A program made the translations under genes and the position numbers. A stretch of 56,201 nucleotides of DNA from Deltaproteobacteria bacterium. GTDB lineage: Bacteria > Desulfobacterota > Binatia > UBA12015. The DNA lies in assembly GCA_029262355.1 (NCBI GenBank), contig JAJCZO010000263.1, positions 1-56,201 on the forward strand, written 5' to 3'. Under the pieces are notes generated by a model. It was not told the DNA's origin and searched no databases. It saw only the letters and a list, made by a program, of their open reading frames with translations. Below are positions 46,170 through 55,205 of the stretch, piece after piece. Each line of letters opens with the position of its first letter. The stretch's first letter is position 1.

Positions 46170-47204
46170 ATGAGCACCGACGCCCCGTTCCTTCTCGCGT
46201 GCCAACGCCAGCCGACTCCCTTCACCCCGATCTGGATCATGCGGCAAGCCGGCCGCTATCTCCCCGAGTACCGGGCCGTGCGCGAGCGCTTTACGTTCCT
46301 GGAGCTTTGCAAAACACCCGAAGCGGCGACCGAAGTCACGGTGCAGCCGATCGACATCGTCGGTACCGACGCCGCCATCTTGTTCGCCGACATCCTGCTG
46401 ATCCTCGAGTCGCTCGAACTGGGCCTCGAATTCTCGCCCGGCGACGGCCCGTCTCTGAAACGACCGATCCGCAGCCCCGAGGACGTCTCGAGCATGCCGC
46501 GCCCCGACGTGCGCGACTCACTCTCGTACGTCTTCGAAACGATCCGTCAGGTCCGAGCCGCGCTCGCGGGGCGCGTGCCCCTGATCGGGTTCGCCGGCGC
46601 GCCCTTCACACTGGCGTCCTATGCGATCGAGGGAGGAGGCTCGCGCAACTACCTCGCAACCAAGCGCTTCCTGCTCGAACACCCCGAAGCGTGGAACGAC
46701 CTCATGGGGCGGCTCGTCGACGCGACGGTCGACTACCTCGGCGGACAGGTCGACGCGGGGGCGCAGGCCCTGCAGATCTTCGACAGCTGGGTCGGCCACC
46801 TCGGCCCCGACGACTACCGCACGTCCGTGTTGCCGCACATGCAGAACCTGTTCTCTCGGTTGCCCAAGAGCGTCCCGGTCATCCACTTCGGCACCGGCAC
46901 CTCGGGTCTTCTCGAGTTGATGGCGGCGGGCGGCGGAGACGTGATCGGACTCGACTGGCGCATCCCTCTATCCGAAGGCTGGCGACGCATCGGCCATGAC
47001 CGCGCCGTGCAAGGGAACCTCGACCCCGCCATCCTCTTCGCGCCCTTCCCCGTCATTCGCCAGAAGGTTCGCGCGCTTTTGGCAGAATCAGACGGCCGCC
47101 CGGGACACATCGCGAACCTCGGGCACGGCGTCATGCCGAACACTCCGGTCGACGGGGTGCGCTGCCTGGTGGATTCGGTTCACGAGTTCAGCGCGAACAC
47201 GTGA
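46170..47204 (+). CDS. hemE: Uroporphyrinogen decarboxylase
   Basis: The 344-residue product opens with the diagnostic PIWIMRQAGRYLPEYRAVR (substrate-binding Arg/Asp region). It has TVQPIDIVGTDAAILFADIL, GFAGAPFTLASYAIEGGGSR, FDSWVGHLGPDDY, VIHFGTGTSGLLELMAAGGGDVIGLDWRIPLSEGW and GNLDPAILFAP. It removes four carboxyl groups to give coproporphyrinogen III. ATG 46170 has AGGAT at 9-bp spacing; ATG 46161 is a possible alternative. The stop overlaps hemG (GTGA). Confidence 0.97.
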   Translation: MSTDAPFLLACQRQPTPFTPIWIMRQAGRYLPEYRAVRERFTFLELCKTPEAATEVTVQPIDIVGTDAAILFADILLILESLELGLEFSPGDGPSLKRPIRSPEDVSSMPRPDVRDSLSYVFETIRQVRAALAGRVPLIGFAGAPFTLASYAIEGGGSRNYLATKRFLLEHPEAWNDLMGRLVDATVDYLGGQVDAGAQALQIFDSWVGHLGPDDYRTSVLPHMQNLFSRLPKSVPVIHFGTGTSGLLELMAAGGGDVIGLDWRIPLSEGWRRIGHDRAVQGNLDPAILFAPFPVIRQKVRALLAESDGRPGHIANLGHGVMPNTPVDGVRCLVDSVHEFSANT

Positions 47205-48640
47205 CCATGGGGACGCAGCGGCCTCGCATCGTAGTCATCGGCGCTGGAATCACCGGCCTGGCGGCCGCGCACCGGATCGGAGAGAAGGCCGGTGACGCGG
47301 TCGAAGTCCGCCTGCTCGAAGCCTCGGACCGAGTCGGAGGTGTCATCCGAACCGAGAGGCAGGGGGAGCTGCTTCTCGAGGGAGGGCCCGATTCGCTCGT
47401 GACCGACAAGCCGGGCGCGATCAATCTGATTCGACGACTCGGCCTCGAAGAGGAGATCCAACCGACGCAGGAAGAGTTCCGACGCACGCTGATCGTCTCC
47501 AACGGTCGACTTCACGCGATGCCCGATGCGTTCCAACTCATGGCGCCCGCAAGGCTCGGGCCGTTTCTGCGCTCACCCGTGCTGTCATGGCGAGGACGCC
47601 TCACCGCGCTGAAAGACCTCGTCCTGCCCCGAGGAGGCCCTGCGCCGGGCGGAGACGAGAGCTTGGCCTCCTTCGTGCGACGACGTCTGGGTAGCGAGGT
47701 CTTGGACCGGATCGCGCAACCGATGATCGGCGGGATCTACACGGCGGACCCGGAAACGCTTTCTCTCGCCTCGACGATGCCACGCTTCCTCGACATGGAG
47801 CGCGAGCACCGAAGCCTCGTCGTCGCGTTGGCGGCGCGGATGCGTCAAGCACCCAACGAAGGTGCAAGTGGACCACGATACGGGATCTTCGTCTCGCTGC
47901 GAGGCGGCATCGGTGCTCTGGTCGATCGCCTGGTAGAGCGCCTGCCTGCGGACGCGTTGCGAACGAACGCCCAGGTGACAGGGGTGACGCGAGCGTCTGG
48001 GGAGAGGGTACGCCCATGGCGCGTCACTCTCGAAGGCGGCGACCTCGAGGAAGCAGACGCCGTCGTCGTTGCGGCACCTGCGCCTCGGGCCGCCGCCATG
48101 CTGCGCAACCTCGATGCCGCACTCGGCGCGAAGCTCGGCGCCATCGATTACTCTTCGGCCGCGATCGTGACGCTCGCCTACCGGCGCTCCGAGCTTCCTG
48201 AGCTGCCGAAAGCCTTCGGCTTCGTCGTCCCCCACATCGAGGGGCGACAGATCATCGCCGGCTCCTTCTCCAGCATCAAGTACGCGGGGCGGGCGCCGGA
48301 CGACCAGCTCCTCCTTCGAATCTTCGTCGGTGGAGCGCTCCAAGCCTCGGTTCTCGAGAACGACGACGCAGGCCTCGCCGCAATCGTTCGCAGCGAGATC
48401 GGCGATCTCCTCGGGATCCGGTCCGAGCCAAGCCTGACGCGAATCAACCGGTGGCCATCCTCCATGCCTCAGTACTACGTCGGCCACGCCGGTCGCATCG
48501 AGGCCCTTCAGAAGCAGGCGGCCGGCCACGCCGGGCTTGCACTCGCCGGCAACGCCTACCATGGTGTCGGCCTCGCCGACTGCGTTCGAGACGGCGAGCA
48601 AGCGAGTGAGCAGATGCTCTCCTACCTCCTGGACCAGTAG
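47201..48640 (+). CDS. hemG: Protoporphyrinogen oxidase (HemG/HemY type, FAD)
   Basis: The 479-residue flavoprotein has the FAD-binding GAGITGLAAAHRI, EASDRVGGVIRTE, GPDSLVTDKPGAINLIRRLGLE, IGGIYTADPETLSLASTMPRF, and the C-terminal HAGRIEALQKQAAGHAGLALAGNAYHGVGLADCVRDG. It is the oxygen-dependent protoporphyrinogen or coproporphyrinogen oxidase, implying aerobic haem synthesis. It starts at GTG 47201, overlapping the hemE stop, or at ATG 47207. tmk follows 30 bp later. Confidence 0.93.
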   Translation: MTMGTQRPRIVVIGAGITGLAAAHRIGEKAGDAVEVRLLEASDRVGGVIRTERQGELLLEGGPDSLVTDKPGAINLIRRLGLEEEIQPTQEEFRRTLIVSNGRLHAMPDAFQLMAPARLGPFLRSPVLSWRGRLTALKDLVLPRGGPAPGGDESLASFVRRRLGSEVLDRIAQPMIGGIYTADPETLSLASTMPRFLDMEREHRSLVVALAARMRQAPNEGASGPRYGIFVSLRGGIGALVDRLVERLPADALRTNAQVTGVTRASGERVRPWRVTLEGGDLEEADAVVVAAPAPRAAAMLRNLDAALGAKLGAIDYSSAAIVTLAYRRSELPELPKAFGFVVPHIEGRQIIAGSFSSIKYAGRAPDDQLLLRIFVGGALQASVLENDDAGLAAIVRSEIGDLLGIRSEPSLTRINRWPSSMPQYYVGHAGRIEALQKQAAGHAGLALAGNAYHGVGLADCVRDGEQASEQMLSYLLDQ

Positions 48641-48670
48641 GCCCAACGGCCAATCCATCCACGACCAAGC

Positions 48671-49300
48671 ATGAACCGATTCATCACCATCGAGGGAGTC
48701 GAGGGCGCCGGCAAAAGCACCCAGGCGGCGCGTCTGGCCGACGTGCTGCGTCGCGAAGGCCACGAAGTCGTACTCACGCGAGAGCCCGGTGGAACGGAGC
48801 TCGGACGGAGCCTGCGCAAGCTCCTGCTCGACGAGTCGTCGCTCGCCCCAACTCCACAGACCGAACTGCTCCTGTATCTCGCGGACAGGGCCGAGCATGT
48901 GCAGCGCCTGATCCGGCCGGCCCTCGACAAGGGCGCCGTCGTCATCGCGGATCGCTTCTCGGACTCCATGATCGCCTACCAAGGACACGGACGCGGTGTC
49001 GCCATCGACACCGTGCGGAGTCTCGACGACTTCGCTCGCGGGGGGATCCAACCGGCCCTCACGTTCGTGCTCGATCTTCCCCCGGAGGAAGGTCTCGAAC
49101 GCATCCGCGCGACGCGGTCGGGAGACCGCCTCGAGAACGAGAAGATCGACTTCCACCGCCGGGTGCGATCGGGCTTCCAGGCGATCGCGGCAGAGCACCC
49201 CGACCGAGTGACCATTCTCGATGCCCGGGAGGACGTGCAGGCGGTTGCGGCCCAAATCGCGAGTCTCGCCCGCGAACACCTCCGAGGGCTCGCTCCGTGA
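48671..49300 (+). CDS. tmk: Thymidylate kinase
   Basis: The 209-residue P-loop kinase has FITIEGVEGAGKSTQAARLA, the dTMP-binding LTREPGGTELGRSLRKLLL, VIADRFSDSMIAYQGHGRG (DRF/DRY motif), and the lid RSGDRLENEKIDFHRRVR. It phosphorylates dTMP to dTDP. The stop overlaps the holB start (GTGA at 49297), the common tmk-holB pairing in bacteria. Confidence 0.97.
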   Translation: MNRFITIEGVEGAGKSTQAARLADVLRREGHEVVLTREPGGTELGRSLRKLLLDESSLAPTPQTELLLYLADRAEHVQRLIRPALDKGAVVIADRFSDSMIAYQGHGRGVAIDTVRSLDDFARGGIQPALTFVLDLPPEEGLERIRATRSGDRLENEKIDFHRRVRSGFQAIAAEHPDRVTILDAREDVQAVAAQIASLAREHLRGLAP

Positions 49301-50298
49301 CCTTCGACTCGATTCGGGGGCAGGACCGAGCCGTCCAGACGCTCCGGGGCGCGCTGGGTCGTGGCCGACTCGCCCACGCGTTGATCTTTGCGGGCCCACC
49401 TGGGGTTGGAAAGCGCTCGACTGCGCTCGCGCTCGCGACCGCCCTGTTCTGCAAAAACGAGCCAGGGCTCGGCTGCGGCGCCTGCGAGGACTGCCACCTC
49501 ATGGAGACGGGCGGTCACCCGGACTTGTTCGTCGAGGATCTCGCCCGCGCGCGGGAGGAGAAGGCAACCGCCACTCGCCTGTCGATCGCTCAGATTCGAC
49601 GTGCCCGTTCTCAACTCTCGATGCGGCCCGTGATGGGCGACAAGAAGGTCGGGCTCGTCGATCAAGCCGAGCTCCTCACGACCGACGCTCAGAACGCACT
49701 CCTCAAGACGCTCGAGGAGCCTCCGGGCCAGACCACGCTCATCTTGGTCGCGACCAATCCCGACGCGCTGCTGACCACGATCCGCTCACGCTGCCAGTAC
49801 CTGCTCTTCGCCCCTCTGGAGCGTGAGCTCGTCCGCGAGCTTCTGGTGGACGAGGGCTTCGAGGCCGACCTGGCCGAGAGCGCGGCGGCACTCGCCGAGG
49901 GAAGCCTCGACCGAGCCAGGGCCCTCGCCGCAGACGGAGGGCTCGAGTACACCGCCGAACTGCGCACCAAGCTCGCCCGCCTCCCCAAGGCCACTCTGCC
50001 TCAAGTACTCGACCTCGCGGCCGAGCTCGCCGCTCCGCGCGGCGAGAAGGGACACGCCCAGCAACAGCTCAACCGGGCTACCGTCCTCGACTGGTGTCGG
50101 GATCGCGTCCTCGAAGCCGCAGCAGGCACCGAACCGGCGGTCGGCACCGAGCCCGACGACCACGATCGTCTCGACGACGTCCGACGCGCGCTTCGGCGGG
50201 TAGATCGCGCCTATGCTATCAACCGAGAGTTCGAGCGAAATGCGAACTCCCATCTCGCCTGGGACCGACTCCTCCTGGACCTCCGCCAATCCCGATAG
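49297..50298 (+). CDS. holB: DNA polymerase III delta prime subunit
   Basis: The 333-residue AAA+ clamp-loader subunit has QDRAVQTLRGALGRGRLAHALIFAGPPGVGKRSTALALA, the zinc-binding CxxxxxxxCGACEDCHLM cluster, KVGLVDQAELLTTDAQNALLKTLEEPP and ATNPDALLTTIRSRCQ with the Arg finger SRC motif. The C-terminal collar domain is present. It starts with GTG overlapping the tmk stop. The ricT (PSP1) gene follows 4 bp later, a widespread order. Confidence 0.95.
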   Translation: MTFDSIRGQDRAVQTLRGALGRGRLAHALIFAGPPGVGKRSTALALATALFCKNEPGLGCGACEDCHLMETGGHPDLFVEDLARAREEKATATRLSIAQIRRARSQLSMRPVMGDKKVGLVDQAELLTTDAQNALLKTLEEPPGQTTLILVATNPDALLTTIRSRCQYLLFAPLERELVRELLVDEGFEADLAESAAALAEGSLDRARALAADGGLEYTAELRTKLARLPKATLPQVLDLAAELAAPRGEKGHAQQQLNRATVLDWCRDRVLEAAAGTEPAVGTEPDDHDRLDDVRRALRRVDRAYAINREFERNANSHLAWDRLLLDLRQSR

Positions 50299-50302
50299 TT
50301 CA

Positions 50303-51175
50303 ATGGAAGAAGCCAACGAAGAGAACGTGGCCCAAGCGGCACCTCCGGCCACCGTCGTCGACGTGCGATTTCGCGTGCCCGGCCGCGCCCGGGCCTATGA
50401 CGCGAGCCGCGTTCCAGCCAGTCCGCAGGACCTCGTCGTCGTCGAAACCGACCGCGGCCCCGAGCTCGGAGAGGTCATGGCAGCCGCCCGACCCCGGTGG
50501 CCGGACGAGGCAAAGGCAAAGCTACCTCGTATCCTTCGCCTGGCGGATTCGAACGATCTGAGGCGTGCCGACCACAACCGGCTCCAAGAACGTGCCGCGG
50601 AGCAACACTTCGCCCAGCGCGCACGGGAGTTGAGCCTCCGCGTGAAGCTGAGCCGCGTCGATTACCGGTTCGACGGGGGCAAGGCGGTCTTCTACTTCGT
50701 CGGCGACGACCGCCTCGACGCCCGCGGGCTCGCGCGAGACCTCGCACAAAAGCTGCACACCCGCGTCGAGATGCGCCAGCTCGGACCGCGCGACGCCACC
50801 CGGATGGTCGGTGGGATTGGTCCATGCGGTCGCGAACTCTGTTGCAGCAGTTGGCTACGCGACTTCGGCCCCGTCTCGATCAAGATGGCCAAGGCTCAAG
50901 ACCTCTCCCTCAATCCGTCGAAGCTTGCGGGCATGTGCGGGCGGCTGAAGTGCTGCCTGCGCTACGAGTACGACAGCTACCTCGCGCTGCGTCGTACGCT
51001 TCCGAAAATCGGCAAGAAAGTGAAGAGCGTGAAGGGTAACGGCGTCGTCGTTCGCCAGAGCCTCCTCAAGCAATGCGTCATCGTCGAACGAGACGAAGAT
51101 GGGGAGAGGGTGGAATGCTCCCTCGAGGAATTGGTCGAGCGGCGCCCGGAGCCACCTGAGAAGACCGATGGCTGA
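50303..51175 (+). CDS. ricT: PSP1/RicT-family protein
   Basis: The 290-residue product has the PSP1 domain: VVVETDRGPELGEVMAAAR, ELSLRVKLSRVDYRFDGGKAVFYFVGDDRLDARGLARDLAQKLHTRVEMRQLGPRDATRMVGGIGPCGRELCCSSWL, LNPSKLAGMCGRLKCCLRYEYD. The conserved Cys (GPCGRELCC, GMCGRLKCCLRYE) ligate Fe-S clusters in the Bacillus RicAFT complex. RicT partners (RicA/RicF) are not seen here, so its role outside Firmicutes is unclear. It overlaps metG by 8 bp. Confidence 0.92.
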   Translation: MEEANEENVAQAAPPATVVDVRFRVPGRARAYDASRVPASPQDLVVVETDRGPELGEVMAAARPRWPDEAKAKLPRILRLADSNDLRRADHNRLQERAAEQHFAQRARELSLRVKLSRVDYRFDGGKAVFYFVGDDRLDARGLARDLAQKLHTRVEMRQLGPRDATRMVGGIGPCGRELCCSSWLRDFGPVSIKMAKAQDLSLNPSKLAGMCGRLKCCLRYEYDSYLALRRTLPKIGKKVKSVKGNGVVVRQSLLKQCVIVERDEDGERVECSLEELVERRPEPPEKTDG

Positions 51176-52691
51176 TCACGCCTACATCACGACTCCCCTG
51201 TACTACGTGAACGCTGAGCCACACCTGGGCTCGACCTATACGACAGTGGTCGCGGATGCCCTCGCCCGCTTCAGCCGGCAGCGGGGCATCCCCACGGTGC
51301 TCCAAACCGGGACGGACGAGCACGGAGAGAAGATCGCCGAGACCGCACGCGAAGCCGGCGTCTCGCCCCGCGAGTTCGTCGACGACGTAGCCGCCAAGTT
51401 CCAGGCAACGTGGGACTCGTGCGGCATCCAGTACGACAACTTCATCCGAACCTCCGACCCGGCGCACATCGAGTTCGTTCAGGAGGTCCTTACCCGACTC
51501 CATGCGAACGACGACATCTACTTCGGCTCGTACGAGGGGTTGTACTGCGTCGGCTGTGAGCGCCTGTACACAGAGAAAGAGTTGCAGGGCGGACTCTGCC
51601 CCGATCACCTCACGAAACCCACCGAGGTCTCGGAGCCAAACTACTTCTTCCGCATGGCGAAGTATCAAGACGCCATTCGGGAACACATCGAGAAGCACCA
51701 AGGCTTCATCCACCCCGAAGGCTACCGCAACGAAACGCTCGGCATCCTGCGCGAAGACCTCGGCGATCTCTGCATCTCCAGGCCCAAGGAACGGCTTTCG
51801 TGGGGAATCGAGCTTCCGTTCGACGCAGGCTACGTCACCTACGTCTGGTTCGACGCGCTTCTAAACTACGTAAGCGGCCCCGCGGCCCTCGGGCGGTTCG
51901 ACGAGCTTTGGCCAGCGACTTTGCACCTCATCGGCAAGGACATCCTGAAGCCCCACGCGGTCTATTGGCCAACGATGCTGCTCGCCGCCGGCTACCCTCT
52001 GTACGACCGTCTGGGCGTCGGAGGCTTCTGGTCCAGCGGCGGCCACAAGATGTCAAAGAGTCTGGGGAACGTCGCCAAGCCGCTCGAACTACGAGACCGG
52101 TATGGCATGGACGCACTCCGGTACTTCCTTCTGCGCGACATGGCCTTCGGACAGGACGCCGACTTCACGGAGCAGGCACTCGTCACCCGGCTCAACGCGG
52201 ATCTCGCGAACGGACTGGGCAACCTCGTGAGCCGCACGCTCGCGATGACCAAGAAGTACTTCGAAGGGCGCGTACAGCCACGACTCCCCGAGACCGAAGC
52301 CGACGCCGTACTCGCAACGGCATTTGCCAACGCACGGACGAAGTTGGACGCCCACATCGACGACCTCGCCTTCCACCGGGGGCTCGGTGCAGTCTGGGAG
52401 GCAATCGACGTCGCGAACAAATACGTGGCCGATCAGGCGCCGTTCAAGCTCGCGAAAGACGAAGCGCAACGGCCTCGGGTCGGAGCGATCCTCCACAACT
52501 GCATCGAGGCACTACGGGTGGCCGCGCAGCTCGTCGCGCCCTTCCTGCCGGAGTCAGCCGAGAAGATCCGGGAAGCACTCGGTGTCGAGCCCGAGCAGTT
52601 CGCCAACCTCGACCTGCCGTGGGGCGACGCCTTCTCCGACGATCATACCGTGAGCGGCCCGATCAACCTGTTCCCGCGCGTCGAATCCTGA
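51168..52691 (+). CDS. metG: Methionyl-tRNA synthetase
   Basis: The 507-residue class I synthetase has YYVNAEPHLGSTYTT (HIGH-type motif HLGS), TGTDEHGEKI, a zinc knuckle YCVGCERLY...LCPDH, IGKDILKPHAVYWPTML and GGHKMSKSLGN (KMSKS). It lacks the C-terminal EMAP-like tRNA-binding domain, as in the short MetG form. It starts inside the end of ricT (8-bp overlap), so its translation is coupled. It charges tRNA-Met. Confidence 0.97.
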   Translation: MADHAYITTPLYYVNAEPHLGSTYTTVVADALARFSRQRGIPTVLQTGTDEHGEKIAETAREAGVSPREFVDDVAAKFQATWDSCGIQYDNFIRTSDPAHIEFVQEVLTRLHANDDIYFGSYEGLYCVGCERLYTEKELQGGLCPDHLTKPTEVSEPNYFFRMAKYQDAIREHIEKHQGFIHPEGYRNETLGILREDLGDLCISRPKERLSWGIELPFDAGYVTYVWFDALLNYVSGPAALGRFDELWPATLHLIGKDILKPHAVYWPTMLLAAGYPLYDRLGVGGFWSSGGHKMSKSLGNVAKPLELRDRYGMDALRYFLLRDMAFGQDADFTEQALVTRLNADLANGLGNLVSRTLAMTKKYFEGRVQPRLPETEADAVLATAFANARTKLDAHIDDLAFHRGLGAVWEAIDVANKYVADQAPFKLAKDEAQRPRVGAILHNCIEALRVAAQLVAPFLPESAEKIREALGVEPEQFANLDLPWGDAFSDDHTVSGPINLFPRVES

Positions 52692-52716
52692 GCAAGACGT
52701 CGGCCGCCGCGCCCAG

Positions 52717-53175
52717 CTAGTGCACTCGGCCCGCGCTCTCTCGACACTCCCGACAGATTCCGTAGAGCTCCATGCGGTGACGGGCTAGGACGAAGCCCAA
52801 GCGTGCCGCGATCTCCTCTTGCAACGTCTCGAGTGCTTCGTCGTTGAACTCCACGATCTTTCCGCACTTGTCGCAGATCAGGTGATCGTGATGCTCTTCC
52901 TCGCTCTCGGCGTTCTCGTAGCGCGTCTGCCCGTCGCCAAAATGGCGCTCATCCGCCAACTCGCAGTCCTTCAGGAGCTTGATGGTTCGGTAGACGGTCG
53001 CGTAGCCCACGCGAGGGTTCACCTTTCGCACCTCTTGATAGAGGTCGTCGATGCTCATGTGGCGGGCCGAGGCGAAGAAGGCGCGTGCAATGTCGTCACG
53101 CTGGGCTGTCGATTTCAGCCCCTTCTCCTTCAGCGCCCGCCGAAAAGCGGCGAACCGCTCCGCACGCGACTGCAT
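52717..53175 (-). CDS. Fur-family metal/peroxide regulator
   Basis: The 152-residue product has a winged helix (LKSTAQRDDIARAFFASARHMSIDDLYQEVRKVNPRVGYATVYRTIKLLKDCELA), the metal-binding HFGDGQTRYE and EEHHDHLICDKCGKIVEF, and a second CRECRES Cys pair, so a structural zinc site with two C-x2-C motifs. It is a true Fur-type protein; iron, zinc or peroxide specificity is not decidable. ATG 53175 is used, since the frame extends 36 bp more without conservation. It is convergent with metG. Confidence 0.93.
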   Translation of the reverse strand: MQSRAERFAAFRRALKEKGLKSTAQRDDIARAFFASARHMSIDDLYQEVRKVNPRVGYATVYRTIKLLKDCELADERHFGDGQTRYENAESEEEHHDHLICDKCGKIVEFNDEALETLQEEIAARLGFVLARHRMELYGICRECRESAGRVH

Positions 53176-53241
53176 GCGGCTTGCGTTAGAAGCGGCGCGC
53201 GCGATTGTCAACGCAGCCAGGGAGACACTCCCAGTAGAGGG

Positions 53242-53601
53242 CTAGGCGGTCGGGCTGCTTCGGAGCATCGCCAAGGCATCTTCCGACAGCGGAACTCCCG
53301 ACAAATCACGGCCGGACAAGGCTCCCAAGAGCAGGTCGACCTGGACGTCGGCATCGAGCTCAGACTCGACGAGGAGGATCTCTTGATCGTCGAGGCGGCA
53401 CAGCCCGCTGCGGACGTGATACCCCACCTCGCGAAGGAGCCGTTCCCTCCGTACCCGGATGCCGATCGACTCCGCAGCCGAACGCAATTCGTCGATGATG
53501 GATTCGAGCTTTTCGCTCTTCTTCCGATCCTTCGCGGAGCCACGGCGACGAGCTGAGGCCGGTGGGCGCTTTCGAACCTTGGATTTCGTGGCTCTGGCCA
53601 T
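53242..53601 (-). CDS. Conserved protein of unknown function
   Basis: This 119-residue protein has a Lys/Arg-rich N-terminus (MARATKSKVRKRPP...RKKSEKLESIIDELRSAAESIGIRVRRERLLREVGYHVRSGLCRLDDQEILLVESELDADVQVDLLLGALSG, broken here only for orientation at residues 1, 30, 58 and 78). The 'vRrg.Cr..d...i.v..' core recurs in short hypotheticals of deltaproteobacteria, often next to fur. The tail VPLSEDALAMLRS is helical. There is no known function. It lies 66 bp upstream of fur on the same strand and may be in its operon. Confidence 0.68.
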   Translation of the reverse strand: MARATKSKVRKRPPASARRRGSAKDRKKSEKLESIIDELRSAAESIGIRVRRERLLREVGYHVRSGLCRLDDQEILLVESELDADVQVDLLLGALSGRDLSGVPLSEDALAMLRSSPTA

Positions 53602-53704
53602 GGCGCCGCGCTACTATACGGCCAGAATCAGCCTTGTAAAGAGGTGGGATCTACGCGAGAGACCGCGCGTTGGCTGAACGCCGACCTCGGACGGGAGCAA
53701 AAGG

Positions 53705-54541
53705 ATGATCAAGAGCATCATCGTTGGCTTAGACGGCTCGGACCATTCCCGAAGCGCACTCAAGTACTCCACCTGGCTCGCGAGCCAGTTCGACGCGACC
53801 GTGACCGGCCTCCACGTGGTCGACATCATCTCGATCGAAGGCTCATTCTTCCACGACATCTCGGGCTCGCTCGGATTCGAGCCCTATCTCGACTTCACGT
53901 CCAAGATGCGCGAGGCGCTCCAAGAGCGTGGCACCGCCATCCTCGACGAGTTCACAAAGGTCTGCCAAGCCGAGGGCGTCCGTTGCGACATCGCCCTGCA
54001 GATCGGGATCGTTCCGAGTGAGATATGCGAACGCGCGAGAGAAGCGGACCTCGTCGTTCTGGGGAACCGCGGAGTCAATCAACGATTTACGACCGGGTTG
54101 CTCGGAGGCGTCACCGAGAGCGTGACCCGGCAATGCTCGAAACCGGTCCTGGTGACGCCACTCGAGTTCCAGAAGCCCGAGGCCCCCCTTCTCGCCTACG
54201 ACGGCAGCGAGCGAGCCAGTGCGGCCATGCACGTGGCGGCCGAGGTTTGCTCGCAACTCGAACTGCCGCTCGCCGTCCTCACCGTGTGCCGCGACGCCGA
54301 GCAAGGGGAGCGGGTTCTCGATCAGGCCCGGCGATACCTCGCTTCGTACGCCCTAGCGACGACCACCGGAGTCGTCGACGGCCACGCGTATGAGACGATC
54401 CCGAGCGAGATCGCCCAGCACGGATACGACCTGGTGTTCATGGGATCCCATGGGCACGGCCGCGTGATGGAGTTCGTGCTCGGCAGCACGACCGAGTACG
54501 TGCTGCGAAACGTACCCTGTCCGGTCTTTCTGAACCGCTAG
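53705..54541 (+). CDS. Universal stress protein with two Usp domains
   Basis: In this 278-residue tandem protein, domain 1 (1-152) has SIIVGLDGSDHSRSALKYSTWLA and DLVVLGNRGVNQRFTTGLLGGVTESVTRQCSKPVLVTP. Domain 2 (160-278) has LLAYDGSERASAAMHVAAEV and DLVFMGSHGHGRVMEFVLGSTTEYVLRNVPCPVFL. Domain 2 keeps the ATP-binding G-x2-G-x9-G-S/T signature (GSHGHGRVMEFVLGST), while domain 1 has GNRG...GLLGGV. AAAAGG lies just before the ATG. Usp proteins aid survival under stress; the trigger here is unknown. Confidence 0.93.
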   Translation: MIKSIIVGLDGSDHSRSALKYSTWLASQFDATVTGLHVVDIISIEGSFFHDISGSLGFEPYLDFTSKMREALQERGTAILDEFTKVCQAEGVRCDIALQIGIVPSEICERAREADLVVLGNRGVNQRFTTGLLGGVTESVTRQCSKPVLVTPLEFQKPEAPLLAYDGSERASAAMHVAAEVCSQLELPLAVLTVCRDAEQGERVLDQARRYLASYALATTTGVVDGHAYETIPSEIAQHGYDLVFMGSHGHGRVMEFVLGSTTEYVLRNVPCPVFLNR

Positions 54542-54569
54542 CGGCGGTGCGCTCGTTCCGGGTGCGCGA

Positions 54570-55205
54570 TCAGGTGCGGTTTCCGGTGACGCTGTCCGCC
54601 TGCTCCACCGAGTCGGCCGGAGCCGGACCGACGGAGTCGGGGCTCTCATCTCGTGCTTCACTGTCGGCGCGCTCGACCAGGTTGCGCAGCCGGACCTCGA
54701 TCTCCCGCAGGCCGTTCTCGAGCCGCTCGACCTCGGGGCCGAGGCCCGGGACGGTGCGAAGACGGCTCACCGACTCCTTCAGTCCTTCATCCACGCGACG
54801 CTGGAGGTCGTCGATCCGACGCCGGGAGGTCTCGAGCATGTCGCCGATCAGAGCCGCGCCACTCCCCCCCTCGGGCACTAGCTCGGAAACGCGCTTCTCC
54901 GCAGCCTCCCGCATCTCTCCGAAAGCCTCGATCCCCTGCTTGGTCGCATCGGCGAGGGCATCGCCTCCGTAGCGCACCAGATCCTGCAGGACGGGCAGAG
55001 AGAGGAAGCTCTTCTTCTTGCGCTCATCTTCCAAGATGATTTGCGCGAGAGTCACCGCGGTCAGGTCCTCGCCACTCTCGTTGTCGGTGACCTCGACTTC
55101 GTCACCACGCCGCACGAATGAGGCGACATCATCTAGAGCGACATAACGACTGCTCGTCGTGTCATAGAGCTTGCGGTTGGCATAACGCTTTACGACGCGG
55201 CGCAT
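54570..55205 (-). CDS. phaR: Polyhydroxyalkanoate synthesis regulator PhaR-type
   Basis: The 211-residue product starts VKRYANRKLYDTTSSRYVALDDVASFVRRGDEVEVTDNESGEDLTAVTLAQIILEDER, the PHA_accumulation DNA-binding domain of PhaR. A C-terminal phasin-like amphipathic coiled coil follows (MREAAEKRVSELV, SRRRIDDLQRRVDEGLKESVSRL). PhaR represses phasin and PHA genes and binds PHA granules. No phaC or phasin gene lies in the window. ATG 55205 has GAGG 8 bp upstream. It is convergent with the universal stress gene. Confidence 0.9.
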   Translation of the reverse strand: MRRVVKRYANRKLYDTTSSRYVALDDVASFVRRGDEVEVTDNESGEDLTAVTLAQIILEDERKKKSFLSLPVLQDLVRYGGDALADATKQGIEAFGEMREAAEKRVSELVPEGGSGAALIGDMLETSRRRIDDLQRRVDEGLKESVSRLRTVPGLGPEVERLENGLREIEVRLRNLVERADSEARDESPDSVGPAPADSVEQADSVTGNRT

